64,000 bases of DNA from Flammeovirgaceae bacterium 311 (GCA_000597885.1 CP004371.1:5844001-5908000), one strand, 5' to 3'. Positions 33,677 through 42,848 are shown, counted from the first letter of the stretch. A program made the numbers and translations. Notes: generated by a model from the letters alone, not told the origin.

Positions 33677-35209
33677 ATGAGAACAGGTTTAGCGATGCTT
33701 TTTGCTTGTGCCGCAGTTACAGCAGCCACAGCACAGGCTCCGGAAAAAGAAAAGTTTGAACTGGTAAGCTTAAGCCGCAAGATAAATACCCAGTACCACG
33801 ATTCGGCTCCTGTGGTTTCTCCCGATGGAAAAACCCTCTACTTTACGGTTAATGATCATCCTGAAAATACCAGGGGCAAAGGCACCCAGGATATCTGGTA
33901 CTCAGAGGTAGATGCAGAAGGCTTCTGGTCGCAGGCAAAACATATGCCGGCTCCCCTAAACACCAATAAATTTAACCAGGTGCTCAGTGTGTCGCCGGAT
34001 GGTAATACACTGCTGGTAAGGGGCGGTGCCGGTAAAGATGCCATTGGGTTCTCACTTTGCCGCCGCGTAGGCGACCAGTGGCAAAAGCCAGAGCCACTCA
34101 AGATCGATGGCTTTGAAAAAATGTGCAAAGGCCGCTTTAACGGAGCTTTTCTGGCCCTGGATGCAACTGCCATTATCCTGTATTTTAGCGAGACTGAAGG
34201 AGGTAAATACAGCGATCTGTATATAAGCTTCCCGGGGGGTAAAAGCTGGACAAAACCAGTGCCGATTGCAAGTCTGAACACCCGCCAGGATGAGTTTGGT
34301 CCGTTTATCGCACCTGATAACAAAACAATGTACTTTGCCAGCAACCGTCCGGGTGGCTTTGGCAATGCAGATATTTACAAAACTACCAGGCTGGACAACA
34401 GCTGGCAGAAATGGTCTAAGCCCGAGAACATAGGCGCTCCAATCAACACAGGTGGCTTTGATGCTTATTATTCAGTAGGAAACTCTGATACGCTGGTATT
34501 TACCACCAGGGCCTATATGTCAGCCGATGGTGGCCACCTTGATATTCATACCCTGCGCAGGGTGAGAGAGAAAAAAGTAAAAATGATGCTTGCCGGCCGT
34601 GTGGTGGACCTGAAAACAGGAGAGGCCATAGAGGGAGCGAATGTGCGCATTTTGCAGGGGCCTGAAGCAATTGGAGCCACCACAACTGAGGGAAGCGATC
34701 TTGAATTTACCTCACAACTACCCGGTCCGGGAGATTTTAAACTGGCAGTAAATGCAGAGGGCTATTTGGCCGGCAGCGACAGCTTTTCAGTAGAACCCTC
34801 AAAGGTAGATATGAGTGTGTACCGCACCATCTACCTGAAAAAGCTGGAGGTAGGCCTTTCCGTTCGTTTGAATAACATTTTCTTTGATTTCGATAAAACT
34901 ATTCTACGGCCGGAATCATACCCCGAACTGGATAAGGTGGTGGAGCTGATGGAACAAAATCCTGGCCTTTTCATAGAAATTGGCGGCCATACAGATGATA
35001 AGGGCAGCGACGAATACAATGAAAGGCTGTCGCAGGGCAGGGCTGAGGCCGTTCGGGACTACATCACCAGCCAGTTTATAGAATCGGCCCGGGTAACCGC
35101 CAGGGGCTATGGGGAAAGCAGACCAGAATTAGCGAACGATACAGACGAAAACCGGCAGATAAACAGAAGAGTTGAATTTACAATTTTACAGAATACTGCA
35201 GGTTTATAA
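33677..35209 (+). CDS. OmpA-family envelope protein with PD40 propeller (PorE-like, lacking TPR)
   Basis: This 510-residue protein has a Sec signal (cut near ATAQ, residue 20). WD40-like PD40 repeats follow (SPDGKTLYFTVND, SPDGNTLLVRGG, APDNKTMYFASNRPGGFGNADIY), then a carboxypeptidase-regulatory-like beta domain (about 305-390). The C-terminal OmpA peptidoglycan-binding domain has FFDFDKTILRPESYPELDKV and GHTDDKGSDEYNERLSQGRAEAVRDYI. This order matches the T9SS-associated protein PorE except for the absent N-terminal TPR region. It likely tethers an outer-membrane complex to peptidoglycan; whether it serves T9SS is inference, although T9SS genes occur 8 kb away. It is monocistronic with its own terminator. 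Confidence 0.88.
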   Translation: MRTGLAMLFACAAVTAATAQAPEKEKFELVSLSRKINTQYHDSAPVVSPDGKTLYFTVNDHPENTRGKGTQDIWYSEVDAEGFWSQAKHMPAPLNTNKFNQVLSVSPDGNTLLVRGGAGKDAIGFSLCRRVGDQWQKPEPLKIDGFEKMCKGRFNGAFLALDATAIILYFSETEGGKYSDLYISFPGGKSWTKPVPIASLNTRQDEFGPFIAPDNKTMYFASNRPGGFGNADIYKTTRLDNSWQKWSKPENIGAPINTGGFDAYYSVGNSDTLVFTTRAYMSADGGHLDIHTLRRVREKKVKMMLAGRVVDLKTGEAIEGANVRILQGPEAIGATTTEGSDLEFTSQLPGPGDFKLAVNAEGYLAGSDSFSVEPSKVDMSVYRTIYLKKLEVGLSVRLNNIFFDFDKTILRPESYPELDKVVELMEQNPGLFIEIGGHTDDKGSDEYNERLSQGRAEAVRDYITSQFIESARVTARGYGESRPELANDTDENRQINRRVEFTILQNTAGL

Positions 35210-35257
35210 AGAATAGCCAATAGATGTTAATAGAAGTAGATGTTATGAATGTGTGTA

Positions 35258-35283
35258 AGCGCCCTCACAAGGGGCGCTTTTTT
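35258..35283 (+). terminator. Rho-independent terminator of the OmpA-PD40 gene
   Basis: A 7-bp GC-rich stem (AGCGCCC at 35258-35264 with GGGCGCT at 35272-35278) is followed by six U residues, about 50 nt past the stop codon. Confidence 0.88.
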
Positions 35284-35374
35284 ATTTGATCAGGTGCTGC
35301 AGCGGGAGTATAAAAGCAACATAAGTGAAAATTAGTTTATATTTCCGCTGTCTTTTACCCAACTCCTGAATCAG

Positions 35375-35905
35375 ATGCTACAAATCCTCCTGTTTCTGTT
35401 GATGGTTGTTATTTCCACACAGGTCTATGGCCAATCATCAGATCCCAATACCCGCCTGAAAGAATTAGGTATTGAGCTTCCGGCAGCAGAAAAGCCGGTT
35501 GCTAATTTCGTAAAATGGGTGCGCAGTGGCAACATGCTTTACCTGTCCGGCCATGGCCCCTGTGGAGCACCCGCAGCAATTGCCAGGGGCAAACTTGGCC
35601 AGGATCTTACTATTGAGCAGGGTTATGAAGCAGCCAGACATGTTGCCATCTGCCTGTTGGCTACCCTAAATGATGCTACCGCCGGCGAGCTTGGCAAGGT
35701 AAAGCGGGTAGTAAAAGTACTCGGCATGGTCAATTCCGCTCCGGATTTCTACGACCAGCCCAAAGTAATCAACGGCTGTTCCGATCTGCTTACCCAGGTT
35801 TTTGGTGAGAAAGGGAAACATGCCCGCTCTGCCGTTGGAATGGCCTCCCTGCCCGGCAATATATCTGTAGAGATAGAGATGGTGGTGGAGCTGGAAGAGG
35901 AGTAA
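35375..35905 (+). CDS. RidA/YjgF-family protein with predicted signal peptide
   Basis: The 176-residue protein has a hydrophobic segment at residues 2-16 followed by TQVYGQ, which reads as a Sec signal peptide cut near residue 20. The remainder is a RidA-like domain (LYLSGHGPCG, YEAARHVAICLLATLNDA, VVKVLGMVNSAPDFYDQPKVINGCSDLL, HARSAVGMASLPGNISVEIEMVVE). The conserved Arg for enamine/imine deamination appears as HARSAVG. RidA proteins are usually cytoplasmic, so export is odd. The subgroup matches the longer YjgF-like proteins of unknown substrate. It is probably monocistronic. Confidence 0.82.
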   Translation: MLQILLFLLMVVISTQVYGQSSDPNTRLKELGIELPAAEKPVANFVKWVRSGNMLYLSGHGPCGAPAAIARGKLGQDLTIEQGYEAARHVAICLLATLNDATAGELGKVKRVVKVLGMVNSAPDFYDQPKVINGCSDLLTQVFGEKGKHARSAVGMASLPGNISVEIEMVVELEEE

Positions 35906-36024
35906 AGCAGGTTTGTTTGGCACTACTCGTAAACCTGCTTTATTTTGGGTGTTCACATTAAATGGTAACTTTTGCCCGCTTTGTGCGCTATGCATAAAGA
36001 GAACCAAGTTTTTTTATTTACCCT

Positions 36025-36525
36025 ATGCCTATTATACGTCTGGACCCGGAGTCACCTATGGGTCGGCAATTACAGCAATTGCAAACTTTTTATTATGGTG
36101 TAATTTCACTGCCCCTCATTCTGTTTCTGGTGCTTTACCTTCAGACTACCAGTCTTGCATATGATCCGTATTTGCAGGGAGAAGATTTGTTGTGGCTGCA
36201 TATTCTGGTTTGGGTAATAGTGCTGGCCGGAACGGGCTGGGCCGTTTACAGCTACAACAACCGCCTTAAATCCTATACCGGCCCTTCTACCCTGGAGCAT
36301 AAATTCAGTGTCTATTTACAGGAATCGCGCAGGTTGTATTTTATGCTGGCACCTTTAATGCTTTTGCCTGTTGCCGCCATGTGGGCTACCGGGGTAATTT
36401 TTTATGGCGCGCTGTTTTCGTTACTGGTTATTTTGGTGGCATCGCTGCGGCCTACTATTGACCAGTATGTTAGGCGCATGCGCCTTAGTAAAGAAGAGCA
36501 GGAAGCCCTGGTACAGCGGACATAA
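36025..36525 (+). CDS. Integral membrane protein, four helices, function unknown
   Basis: This 166-residue protein has helices at about 25-42, 55-75, 105-122 and 125-145, charged ends and a C-terminal cytoplasmic tail (RRMRLSKEEQEALVQ). No family was recognised. The nearest upstream gene is the exported RidA protein (about 120 nt gap), and the only terminator after it belongs to the convergent outer-membrane gene. Confidence 0.7.
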   Translation: MPIIRLDPESPMGRQLQQLQTFYYGVISLPLILFLVLYLQTTSLAYDPYLQGEDLLWLHILVWVIVLAGTGWAVYSYNNRLKSYTGPSTLEHKFSVYLQESRRLYFMLAPLMLLPVAAMWATGVIFYGALFSLLVILVASLRPTIDQYVRRMRLSKEEQEALVQRT

Positions 36526-36555
36526 AAAAGCGGATATCAAACTAATGATATCCGC
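36524..36555 (-). terminator. Rho-independent terminator of the sigma-anti-sigma-barrel operon
   Basis: A perfect 9-bp stem (GCGGATATC at 36530-36538 with GATATCCGC at 36547-36555) has a U run on the minus strand (36524-36529). It abuts the stop codon of the convergent membrane-protein gene and serves the leftward operon. Confidence 0.85.
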
Positions 36556-36579
36556 CAGGTGTGAAGATAGAGTAATGTT

Positions 36580-37656
36580 TTAGAGCATGATGCCGAAACT
36601 AAAGGCATTCAGCTTAGGACCACGGTTTTCGATAAACAGATCATTAAGATCATATTGTGCGAATAGATCTATGCCTTTAAAGCCTACCTGAGCCCTTACA
36701 CCATAGCGCCAGTTGTTCAGGTAGTAATTATCGCGGTTGCGGTCTTTTTTCTCATCTTGTTCAACCTCAAATTTATACTTGGTATAGCTGCCCAGGCGGT
36801 AGCTTGCATAACCTCCAAGACCTACTCTGAAAGCTTTGCTGGTATGCCAGCGGTTTACCTGGCTGCTGCCATCTGCTCTTACTTCGGTTTTTCGGCGGTA
36901 GCCAAAGTCGAGCATAGGTACGGCCTGCAGGGTAACATATGAGGCAGTAAGCTTGCTTTTTTCTGAATAAACCTCACTACGGGGCTCCTGTATAAAATCT
37001 ATTCTCTGATTTGATTTGTCTATCCTGGTACGCTGATCTTCAAATTTAAAATTGTACCAGTTAACACCCGCGCCCCATTGTAAAGCCAAAGGACCTGCAA
37101 TTTGGGTGGTAAACGACTGGCCTAAGCCTACATACCAGGAGCCCCAGTGTTTTACGGCATACTGGGCATCATCTTCCTGCGGAAATTTGCCGTCTTCCAG
37201 GTAATTGTTTACGCCGAGGTCTATCAAAAAGCTACTGCGGGTACGGGAGTAGCTTTTATTTTTGTGCTCTTTGCTTTTATACTTGTTATTGAAGTTGATG
37301 TTAAAGTCTTCATCATCATCATCTTCTTCTTCAGTCGCTGCTTCTTCCACATCCTTGTTGATTTCTATGGAATAAGCAATACGGTAGCGGGTGCCGTCCT
37401 GATCGGTAATAACGATGGTCTGGTTATGGTTTACAGTGTCTGCTTTCTCGTTCAGGTCACGAACCATTTTATTCAGGTCGTACTGTTGCAGGCTTTTCAG
37501 GGCTTGCTTATCCCTTACCAGGATAATTACTTTTTTATCTACACCAATCTGTATCGTCAGGGTATCCTGCAGGACTGGTTCCGTTTGAGCAAAGGCAAGG
37601 GTGGAGGTGGCCAGGTACAAAAGTGTACCCAGCAGGCTGGCTATTATCGTTTTCAT
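36580..37656 (-). CDS. Outer-membrane beta-barrel protein with acidic linker
   Basis: The 358-residue protein has a Sec signal (MKTIIASLLGTLLYLATS, cut near AFAQ). A soluble N-terminal region (about 25-115) is followed by a strongly acidic Asp/Glu run (about 107-120) and a barrel-like C-terminal half with alternating strands (GSWYVGLGQSFT, LQWGAGVNWYNF, FRVGLGGYASYRLG). The start is the ATG at 37654-37656, which puts the signal peptide at the N terminus; a longer frame runs into the anti-sigma gene. It lies 13 nt downstream of the anti-sigma gene in the same operon, so it is likely the envelope sensor or main target of that sigma factor. Confidence 0.75.
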   Translation of the reverse strand: MKTIIASLLGTLLYLATSTLAFAQTEPVLQDTLTIQIGVDKKVIILVRDKQALKSLQQYDLNKMVRDLNEKADTVNHNQTIVITDQDGTRYRIAYSIEINKDVEEAATEEEDDDDEDFNINFNNKYKSKEHKNKSYSRTRSSFLIDLGVNNYLEDGKFPQEDDAQYAVKHWGSWYVGLGQSFTTQIAGPLALQWGAGVNWYNFKFEDQRTRIDKSNQRIDFIQEPRSEVYSEKSKLTASYVTLQAVPMLDFGYRRKTEVRADGSSQVNRWHTSKAFRVGLGGYASYRLGSYTKYKFEVEQDEKKDRNRDNYYLNNWRYGVRAQVGFKGIDLFAQYDLNDLFIENRGPKLNAFSFGIML

Positions 37657-37669
37657 ATTATTTAATTTT

Positions 37670-38476
37670 TTAAGGCTTATTAAATCTGCCGGAGAAGATA
37701 TTGTCTTTGGCATTTCTGATGTCAGCCAGACCGATGTCTCCATGCTTAACTTTTTGTAGTAATGACAGCACCTTTTCAGGGGCACTATCCGGTTTGTCTT
37801 CAGGTGTTGCGGAATCGGAACCTTCGAACTTAATAATCACCTGCTCGGATTTGGCAAGTGCCAGTTCTGCAGCAGGTATCGCTATCAGTTCCGGCTGAAG
37901 TTCCAACCCGGCTGTCTGGCTGTCTGGCGCTTCCGGTAAGGCTTGTGCCAGGGCTGTTTCAGGTATTGCATCTGTTTGTGCTGAAGCGGTTGCTGCAGGC
38001 TGAGCAGAATCCTCCTGTTCAGCAGCTATCTGGCTTGTGGTTGAGATGGCTGGCTGTGGAGCAATTTTTTTAGAAGCGGTACCAGGTATACTGGCAGCCG
38101 GTGCTTCAGCCTCAACGTTTGCTATGGCAGCGCCTTCAAATGCTGCAGGAACTTCGGTGGAATTATCAGCCACTGAAGCAGTTTCCTTCAAAGCAGTTGC
38201 TTCTCTGCCTGCATCAGGTTGTTTGCCCGGTGCAGCTTGTTCAGTTACTGCTACTGAAGGTTGTTGCCCATAATCAGCAGCACCATTCTGCTGAAGCCAG
38301 AACCAGCCGGCAGAAAGAAGCAGTGCCATCACAGCTGCAGCTGCAAAATAGCCACCGCGTTTGCGGCGTCGGTGGTTCAGGCCTGCGGCTACTTTATCCC
38401 AGGCAGCGGGCGTTGGGGCCACGCTGTGCTGTTGTAGCTTTTGCCTGAACAGTTGATCTATTTTATGCTCTTTCAT
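37670..38476 (-). CDS. Single-pass anti-sigma-like protein
   Basis: This 268-residue protein has a short cytoplasmic N-terminal region (KIDQLFRQKLQQHSVAPTPAAWDKV, the helix pattern typical of Bacteroidota anti-sigma proteins) and a basic HRRRKRGG stop. One membrane helix (about 43-60) leads to a long Ala/Glu/Pro-rich periplasmic part with low-complexity composition, and a C-terminal 30-residue ordered segment (VLSLLQKVKHGDIGLADIRNAKDNI). It lies 2 nt after the ECF sigma gene, which makes an anti-sigma role the best reading; no zinc ZAS motif is present. Confidence 0.8.
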   Translation of the reverse strand: MKEHKIDQLFRQKLQQHSVAPTPAAWDKVAAGLNHRRRKRGGYFAAAAVMALLLSAGWFWLQQNGAADYGQQPSVAVTEQAAPGKQPDAGREATALKETASVADNSTEVPAAFEGAAIANVEAEAPAASIPGTASKKIAPQPAISTTSQIAAEQEDSAQPAATASAQTDAIPETALAQALPEAPDSQTAGLELQPELIAIPAAELALAKSEQVIIKFEGSDSATPEDKPDSAPEKVLSLLQKVKHGDIGLADIRNAKDNIFSGRFNKP

Positions 38477-38478
38477 AT

Positions 38479-39051
38479 TTATACGGCTTCAGTTTTTTTT
38501 ACTTCCACTAATGCAGCTACGTACTGTTGCAGCAGGCCGCGTGCCCGGCTTAGCTGCGATTTTGATGTATTTTCAGTGATATTTAATTGTTCGGCTATTT
38601 CCTTGTGGGAGTAGCCTTCAATGGCATACAGGTTAAATACAGTACGATAGCCTTCAGGTAATTTGCGCACAAGTGCCATCAGGTCGTCAACTGCCAGTTG
38701 CTGGTATGCATCATCGGTATGCACCTCGCGGCTGGCTGCTTCCACCTCTACCATCATGTGGGCATTTTTATTTTGACGCAGATACAGCAACGATTCGTTT
38801 ACCATGATGCGGCGGATCCAGCCCTCAAAGCTCCCCTCGCCACTGTACTGCCCGATCTTGTCAAATACCTTTAAAAAACCGTTCACCATTACGCCTTCAG
38901 CCTCACTGCGGTCGTGCACGTACCGCATGCAAACGGCCAGCATCTGCGGGGCATTTTTCTCGTAAACACTGCGCTGGGCCTTGTGCTCACCCCGGCGGCA
39001 GCCGCTTACCAGATCTTGCTCTTCTGTTTTTTTCCAGATGCGTAGTCGCAT
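38479..39051 (-). CDS. ECF-type RNA polymerase sigma factor
   Basis: The 190-residue protein has sigma-70 region 2 (LAVCMRYVHDRSEAEGVMVNGFLKVFDKIGQYSGEGSFEGWIRRIMVNESL) and region 4.2 (LPEGYRTVFNLYAIEGYSHKEIAEQLNITENTSKSQLSRAR). The MVNGF variant of region 2.2 is common in Bacteroidota ECF sigmas. It is the first gene of an operon with a membrane anti-sigma and an outer-membrane barrel, so it probably controls an envelope response. A terminator lies about 85 nt upstream, so the promoter is in 39052-39134. Confidence 0.92.
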   Translation of the reverse strand: MRLRIWKKTEEQDLVSGCRRGEHKAQRSVYEKNAPQMLAVCMRYVHDRSEAEGVMVNGFLKVFDKIGQYSGEGSFEGWIRRIMVNESLLYLRQNKNAHMMVEVEAASREVHTDDAYQQLAVDDLMALVRKLPEGYRTVFNLYAIEGYSHKEIAEQLNITENTSKSQLSRARGLLQQYVAALVEVKKTEAV

Positions 39052-39134
39052 GGTTAAGGAGGTTCTTTGTTTAATAGATACAACTCAATTTAGAAAGGTT
39101 GCACAGGGTAAAAAAATATTTTCAGGAGTCAGGA

Positions 39135-39180
39135 AAAAATTAAGGGCAGATGATCACTATTACGATAGTATCATCTGCCC
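39135..39180 (-). terminator. Long-stem terminator between the small lipoprotein gene and the sigma gene
   Basis: The stem GGGCAGATGAT (39144-39154) with ATCATCTGCCC (39170-39180) is extended by an inner ACTAT/ATAGT pairing after a one-base bulge, closing on a TACG tetraloop. That gives about 16 bp, with a U-rich tail on the minus strand. Confidence 0.8.
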
Positions 39181-39246
39181 CTTTGAAATCCAAATGCTGG
39201 ATAGTGCTTGGCTTCAATACAGGCTGCCGAAAGCAGTTTGCTGCAG

Positions 39247-39711
39247 TTAATATGCAGCTTTGTAATTAACCTCCAGTTTTAACTCAGTAATTTCGTCTTT
39301 ATTTACCTCTACCGGGTTAATGTGGCCCTGCCCATCCATGCTGTTTGCAAACAGGCCCTGATCTTCTTTTACAAAAACAGAGTACCTGCCCTCTGGCAAA
39401 GAAACAGCAAAATTGCCTTCTTTATCTGTTTTTACCTTTTCCACCAGTTTTGTTTGTATGTCAGAAAAGAAGACTCCATTGCTTGTAGCCTGGTCCATGG
39501 GAGTGAGCTCATAAAAATAGACCTCACGCTCAACCCCTGCTGGTTCAGGGCGTTGCCTGGTGGCAGCCGGGTTCTCTTCATTAACAATGGTAGGCATCTG
39601 GTTGCCTTCTATCCATAATACCCTGCCAGCTACTCCCTGCTTTACGTTTTCTTGGCAGCCGTTTGCCATCAGGGTAATGCCTAAAATCATGAGTAATGCT
39701 AATCGTATCAT
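39247..39711 (-). CDS. Small lipoprotein with carboxypeptidase-regulatory-like domain
   Basis: The 154-residue protein has a lipoprotein signal (MANGC, Cys19). The mature part is one transthyretin-like beta domain: GVAGRVLWIEGNQMP opening, DKEGNFAVSLPEGRYSVFVKED as the diagnostic strand-turn-strand, and ITELKLEVNYKA at the end. Such proteins are common envelope accessories in Bacteroidota; function unknown. It is monocistronic between two terminators. Confidence 0.8.
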   Translation of the reverse strand: MIRLALLMILGITLMANGCQENVKQGVAGRVLWIEGNQMPTIVNEENPAATRQRPEPAGVEREVYFYELTPMDQATSNGVFFSDIQTKLVEKVKTDKEGNFAVSLPEGRYSVFVKEDQGLFANSMDGQGHINPVEVNKDEITELKLEVNYKAAY

Positions 39712-39796
39712 AGGTGCAGGTAATTAAGTTAAAAAGTGAAGATAGTTTTCTTTTTTTATATGGAGCATAGAGTATGCCAGTTATTATAATGTATCA

Positions 39797-39829
39797 AAAC
39801 AAAAAAAAGCAGCCCCAGGGAGCTGCTTT
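39797..39829 (-). terminator. Rho-independent terminator of the PadR-PspC operon
   Basis: An 8-bp stem (AAAGCAGC at 39806-39813 with GCTGCTTT at 39822-39829) has a U run on the minus strand (complement of the A run at 39801-39808). It lies 35 nt past the PspC gene stop. Confidence 0.8.
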
Positions 39830-39863
39830 AAAAATCAATCACAATCACAGGTCTTTTAATTAT

Positions 39864-42317
39864 CTAGTCATCTCTTCTGCTTACATCGGCGCCGGTGCTT
39901 TTGTCGATATTGGTATTGGTAGGTTTGCCGCGGTAGTTAAGGTTGCTGCCGCCGGAGAGATCTGCTTTTATGCGATCCGTTACCCAGATGTTGGCATCAG
40001 AGGCTCCGCTGAGGTCTAATTCTGCATGGCTGCTTCTGAACTTGCTGGCGTTCAGCTCAGAGGCTCCGGATAGTTCTGCCTTCAGTGTTCTGCAGTTACC
40101 GCTTAAACTTGCTTCGCTGCTACCGCTCATTTCTAATTCAAGATCTTCTACCACCAAATCACCTTCTATTTCTGAAGCCCCGGATAATTCCAGGGCCAGT
40201 GCCTTTCCCTGGTCAAGTTTAACATTGGCACTGCTTGCCCCGGAAAGGTACAGCCCCGCCAGGTTGGGAACCGATACAAATAACTGCGGACCCTTTTTGT
40301 CTTTCATGCGCTTCCACCAGCCAGGACCATTTTCCATAGAAAAAGAAAGGGTGGAGCCTTGCTGGCGTACTTTCATTTCTTTCATCACTTCGCCGTCACC
40401 GCTTACTTCAACTTTAAAGTCGGGGCCCTGCACAAGCGTAAGCTGGTAGTTGTTGCCTATTTTTAGCCTGTCGAAATCTTTGTAATTCAACACCTGATTG
40501 CCTCCGGTGTAATTGCGCTGCTTCCTGTTGTTAATATTATCCTGACGCTCTGCAGGGCAGGTGAGGCATACCAGCTCGCCCTGTTTGTTGAACGCAAAGG
40601 TATTGTCTGGCATATCGCTGTTCTGGTAACCCCAGGGTGAGAGGGTAGCGGTAAGGATATTATCCATATCATGATGCATGGCAAATCGCTGGCCATAGGG
40701 AATATAGAGGGTAACTTCGGCATTCTGGCAATAAAATGGCTGGTTTTCCGGTAGCTGCAGCTGGTCTTTAAACAACAGCACATTGCCTTGCTGCTTTACA
40801 GGATAACTGGCTTGCTGCGCATGTTTGCGGGCTTGCTCGCTTGTGGCGCCACGCCCCCAGATACGCTGCTCCAGGCGTAAATCATTATCGGGAGAGCCTT
40901 TTACAGTAAGCCGTACATTTCTGAATTTCTGCCAGTCTCCTCTTTCAAGTTTCAGCTGCACAACCTGGGTGCTGTCTGCACGAAAGGTAGCTTCGGTCTG
41001 GTAGTAATCATCCTGGCTATAGTTAACTAATATCCTGGGGGCCATCACGGCTACGCAAATCAGGGCAATAATCCAGGCACCAGCCAGACCCCAGCCTACA
41101 GTGCGGTGCACCACCCAGCGTCCGGCAACCAGGCCAATACCCAGCAGCATGATAAACAGGGCTGGTATAGAGGCAAGGACCAGCACTGCCACCAGCAAAG
41201 CATCCGGAATAGTATTCCTTACCATGGCATGAGGTATTTCCAGATCAAAGAGGTGCAGGTAGGTATCAGGATATACGCCTGAAACCACCGTTGCTGATAT
41301 CAGCAGTGCCAGGAGGGCCATAAAGCCTCCAAAGGAAAGAATGAGGCCCAGGACTACGCGGATAGCATCTGCTAAAAAGGTGATGATTACCCGTACATTA
41401 ACATTATCACCCGAAAAAATAGAAGCTACAAGCCGAAAAGGGAAAAGCAGGATGCGCGCAAGCAGGCTTTCTTCCTCTCCCTCCTCAAGATTTAAGTTTT
41501 TTTTTACCTGGTGCTCTATGTTAGCGAGGGTAACAGGTTCGCCCTGCATCTGCATTCGCTCCGTGAGGGTGGTTGCTTTGGGCATGATTACCCAAAGCAA
41601 AATGTAGAGGAACAGACCCGATCCTGCAAAAACAAAGAGCACTGCCAGCAGCACGCGGATCAGCACTACATCCACTCCAAAATAAGCGCCCAGTCCTCCG
41701 CAAACACCAGCTATTACGCGGTCGTCGGGGTGCCTGAACATTTTCCTGGTTTTCTTATCCTCCCGCACCGGCGCATCTGTGCTGGTGGGCAGGGCAATCC
41801 ATAAAATGATGTATCCGATCAGCAGGGCACCGCTAAAGGAAAAGCTGATGAAAATATCGAACATGATAATGGCCATGCCCAGGCGTACCCACAGGGGATC
41901 AATGCGCAGGTAGTCTGCAATGCCGGCAGCAACACCTGCTATTATTTTGCGGTTTACGTTGCGGTACAAACGGCGTCCCTTAACAGGTTCAGCCCAGTTT
42001 TCGCTGGCATGGGTTTGTCCGTTGGTGCTCTTGGGCTCTTCAAATGGTTCTTCTATGGCGGCAAAATCCCGTACATTACCCATCTGGGCAATCAGGGCTT
42101 CCACATCAGATTCGGTTAAGACCTGCTTTTGCGGACCCACTTTGGTACTGAAGATTTCGGCAATGCGGTTTTCTATATCCGCTACTATTTCGCCGGAAGC
42201 TTCATACCCGGAAAAGTAAAGTTTTATCTCATCCAGATAACGTTTAAGCTGCTCGTAGGCATCCTCTTCAATGTTGAAGAGCAAGCCACTAATGTTAATG
42301 CTGATACTCTTTTTCAT
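39864..42317 (-). CDS. Double PspC-domain membrane protein with DUF2807 adhesin-like tail
   Basis: The 817-residue protein has an N-terminal cytoplasmic helical region (about 1-110). Two PspC domains follow in tandem (GRRLYRNVNRKIIAGVAAGIADYLRIDP and RKMFRHPDDRVIAGVCGGLGAYFGVD). Further membrane helices run to about residue 440, and the C-terminal DUF2807 beta-helix has repeated LSGAS motifs (six near-copies in about 640-800). The pairing with a PadR regulator by a 4-nt overlap is a known Bacteroidota arrangement, thought to sense envelope or phage-shock type stress. The exact ligand is unknown. Confidence 0.9.
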   Translation of the reverse strand: MKKSISINISGLLFNIEEDAYEQLKRYLDEIKLYFSGYEASGEIVADIENRIAEIFSTKVGPQKQVLTESDVEALIAQMGNVRDFAAIEEPFEEPKSTNGQTHASENWAEPVKGRRLYRNVNRKIIAGVAAGIADYLRIDPLWVRLGMAIIMFDIFISFSFSGALLIGYIILWIALPTSTDAPVREDKKTRKMFRHPDDRVIAGVCGGLGAYFGVDVVLIRVLLAVLFVFAGSGLFLYILLWVIMPKATTLTERMQMQGEPVTLANIEHQVKKNLNLEEGEEESLLARILLFPFRLVASIFSGDNVNVRVIITFLADAIRVVLGLILSFGGFMALLALLISATVVSGVYPDTYLHLFDLEIPHAMVRNTIPDALLVAVLVLASIPALFIMLLGIGLVAGRWVVHRTVGWGLAGAWIIALICVAVMAPRILVNYSQDDYYQTEATFRADSTQVVQLKLERGDWQKFRNVRLTVKGSPDNDLRLEQRIWGRGATSEQARKHAQQASYPVKQQGNVLLFKDQLQLPENQPFYCQNAEVTLYIPYGQRFAMHHDMDNILTATLSPWGYQNSDMPDNTFAFNKQGELVCLTCPAERQDNINNRKQRNYTGGNQVLNYKDFDRLKIGNNYQLTLVQGPDFKVEVSGDGEVMKEMKVRQQGSTLSFSMENGPGWWKRMKDKKGPQLFVSVPNLAGLYLSGASSANVKLDQGKALALELSGASEIEGDLVVEDLELEMSGSSEASLSGNCRTLKAELSGASELNASKFRSSHAELDLSGASDANIWVTDRIKADLSGGSNLNYRGKPTNTNIDKSTGADVSRRDD

Positions 42318-42661
42318 GACAGACCGGAAAGTTGATTGTGATTGATGATTTGATTAGTGGAGGTTGCTAGTTCTTGCCAGGTATCGCGTAATTTCTCCAG
42401 TGATGCAATGCCTGTAGCAGTAAGGCTATAGTATTTTCTGGGAGGTCCCGAGGGGCTTTCCACCCATTTATATTCAACTAAGCCTGCGTTTTTAAGTCGT
42501 GTTAAAATCGGGTAGAGGGTTCCTTCTACTACCATCATGCGGGCGGCAGTAAGTTCTTCCAGCATATTGGTGGCATACACCTCGCCACGGGAAATGATGT
42601 GCAGGATGCAGAATTCAAGGATACCCTTCCTCATTTGTATTTGTGCATTCTCGATATTCAT
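42314..42661 (-). CDS. PadR-family transcriptional regulator
   Basis: This 115-residue winged-helix regulator shows ILEFCILHIISRGEVYATNMLEEL, the wing VVEGTLYPILTRLKNAGLVEYKWVESPSGPPRKYYSLTATG and a short dimerisation helix. The ATG at 42659-42661 is chosen because MNIENAQIQMRKG is the usual PadR N terminus; a longer frame upstream lacks conservation. It overlaps the PspC gene by 4 nt and is expected to repress this operon. Confidence 0.9.
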   Translation of the reverse strand: MNIENAQIQMRKGILEFCILHIISRGEVYATNMLEELTAARMMVVEGTLYPILTRLKNAGLVEYKWVESPSGPPRKYYSLTATGIASLEKLRDTWQELATSTNQIINHNQLSGLS

Positions 42662-42848
42662 GGGTCCGTTGTTCGCTGTTGTTAAGTCAAAGGTATAAGA
42701 AGGTACTCTGTTATACAAGGTACTTGGTGAAAAAGTTTTCCTATTTATGAATAGGGGTATTAATATCGAGTTAATGGCTGAGAGCAGGGATAAATGGTAG
42801 CTGTTGCTACTTCTCTTACATTTGTATGGATAGCTGGTGGAAATAGAT

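Noticed and set aside
40120-40250. CRISPR-like or tandem DNA repeats in the PspC gene
   Set aside because: The repeats are LSGAS protein motifs of the DUF2807 beta-helix, with variable spacing and codons; no CRISPR spacers.
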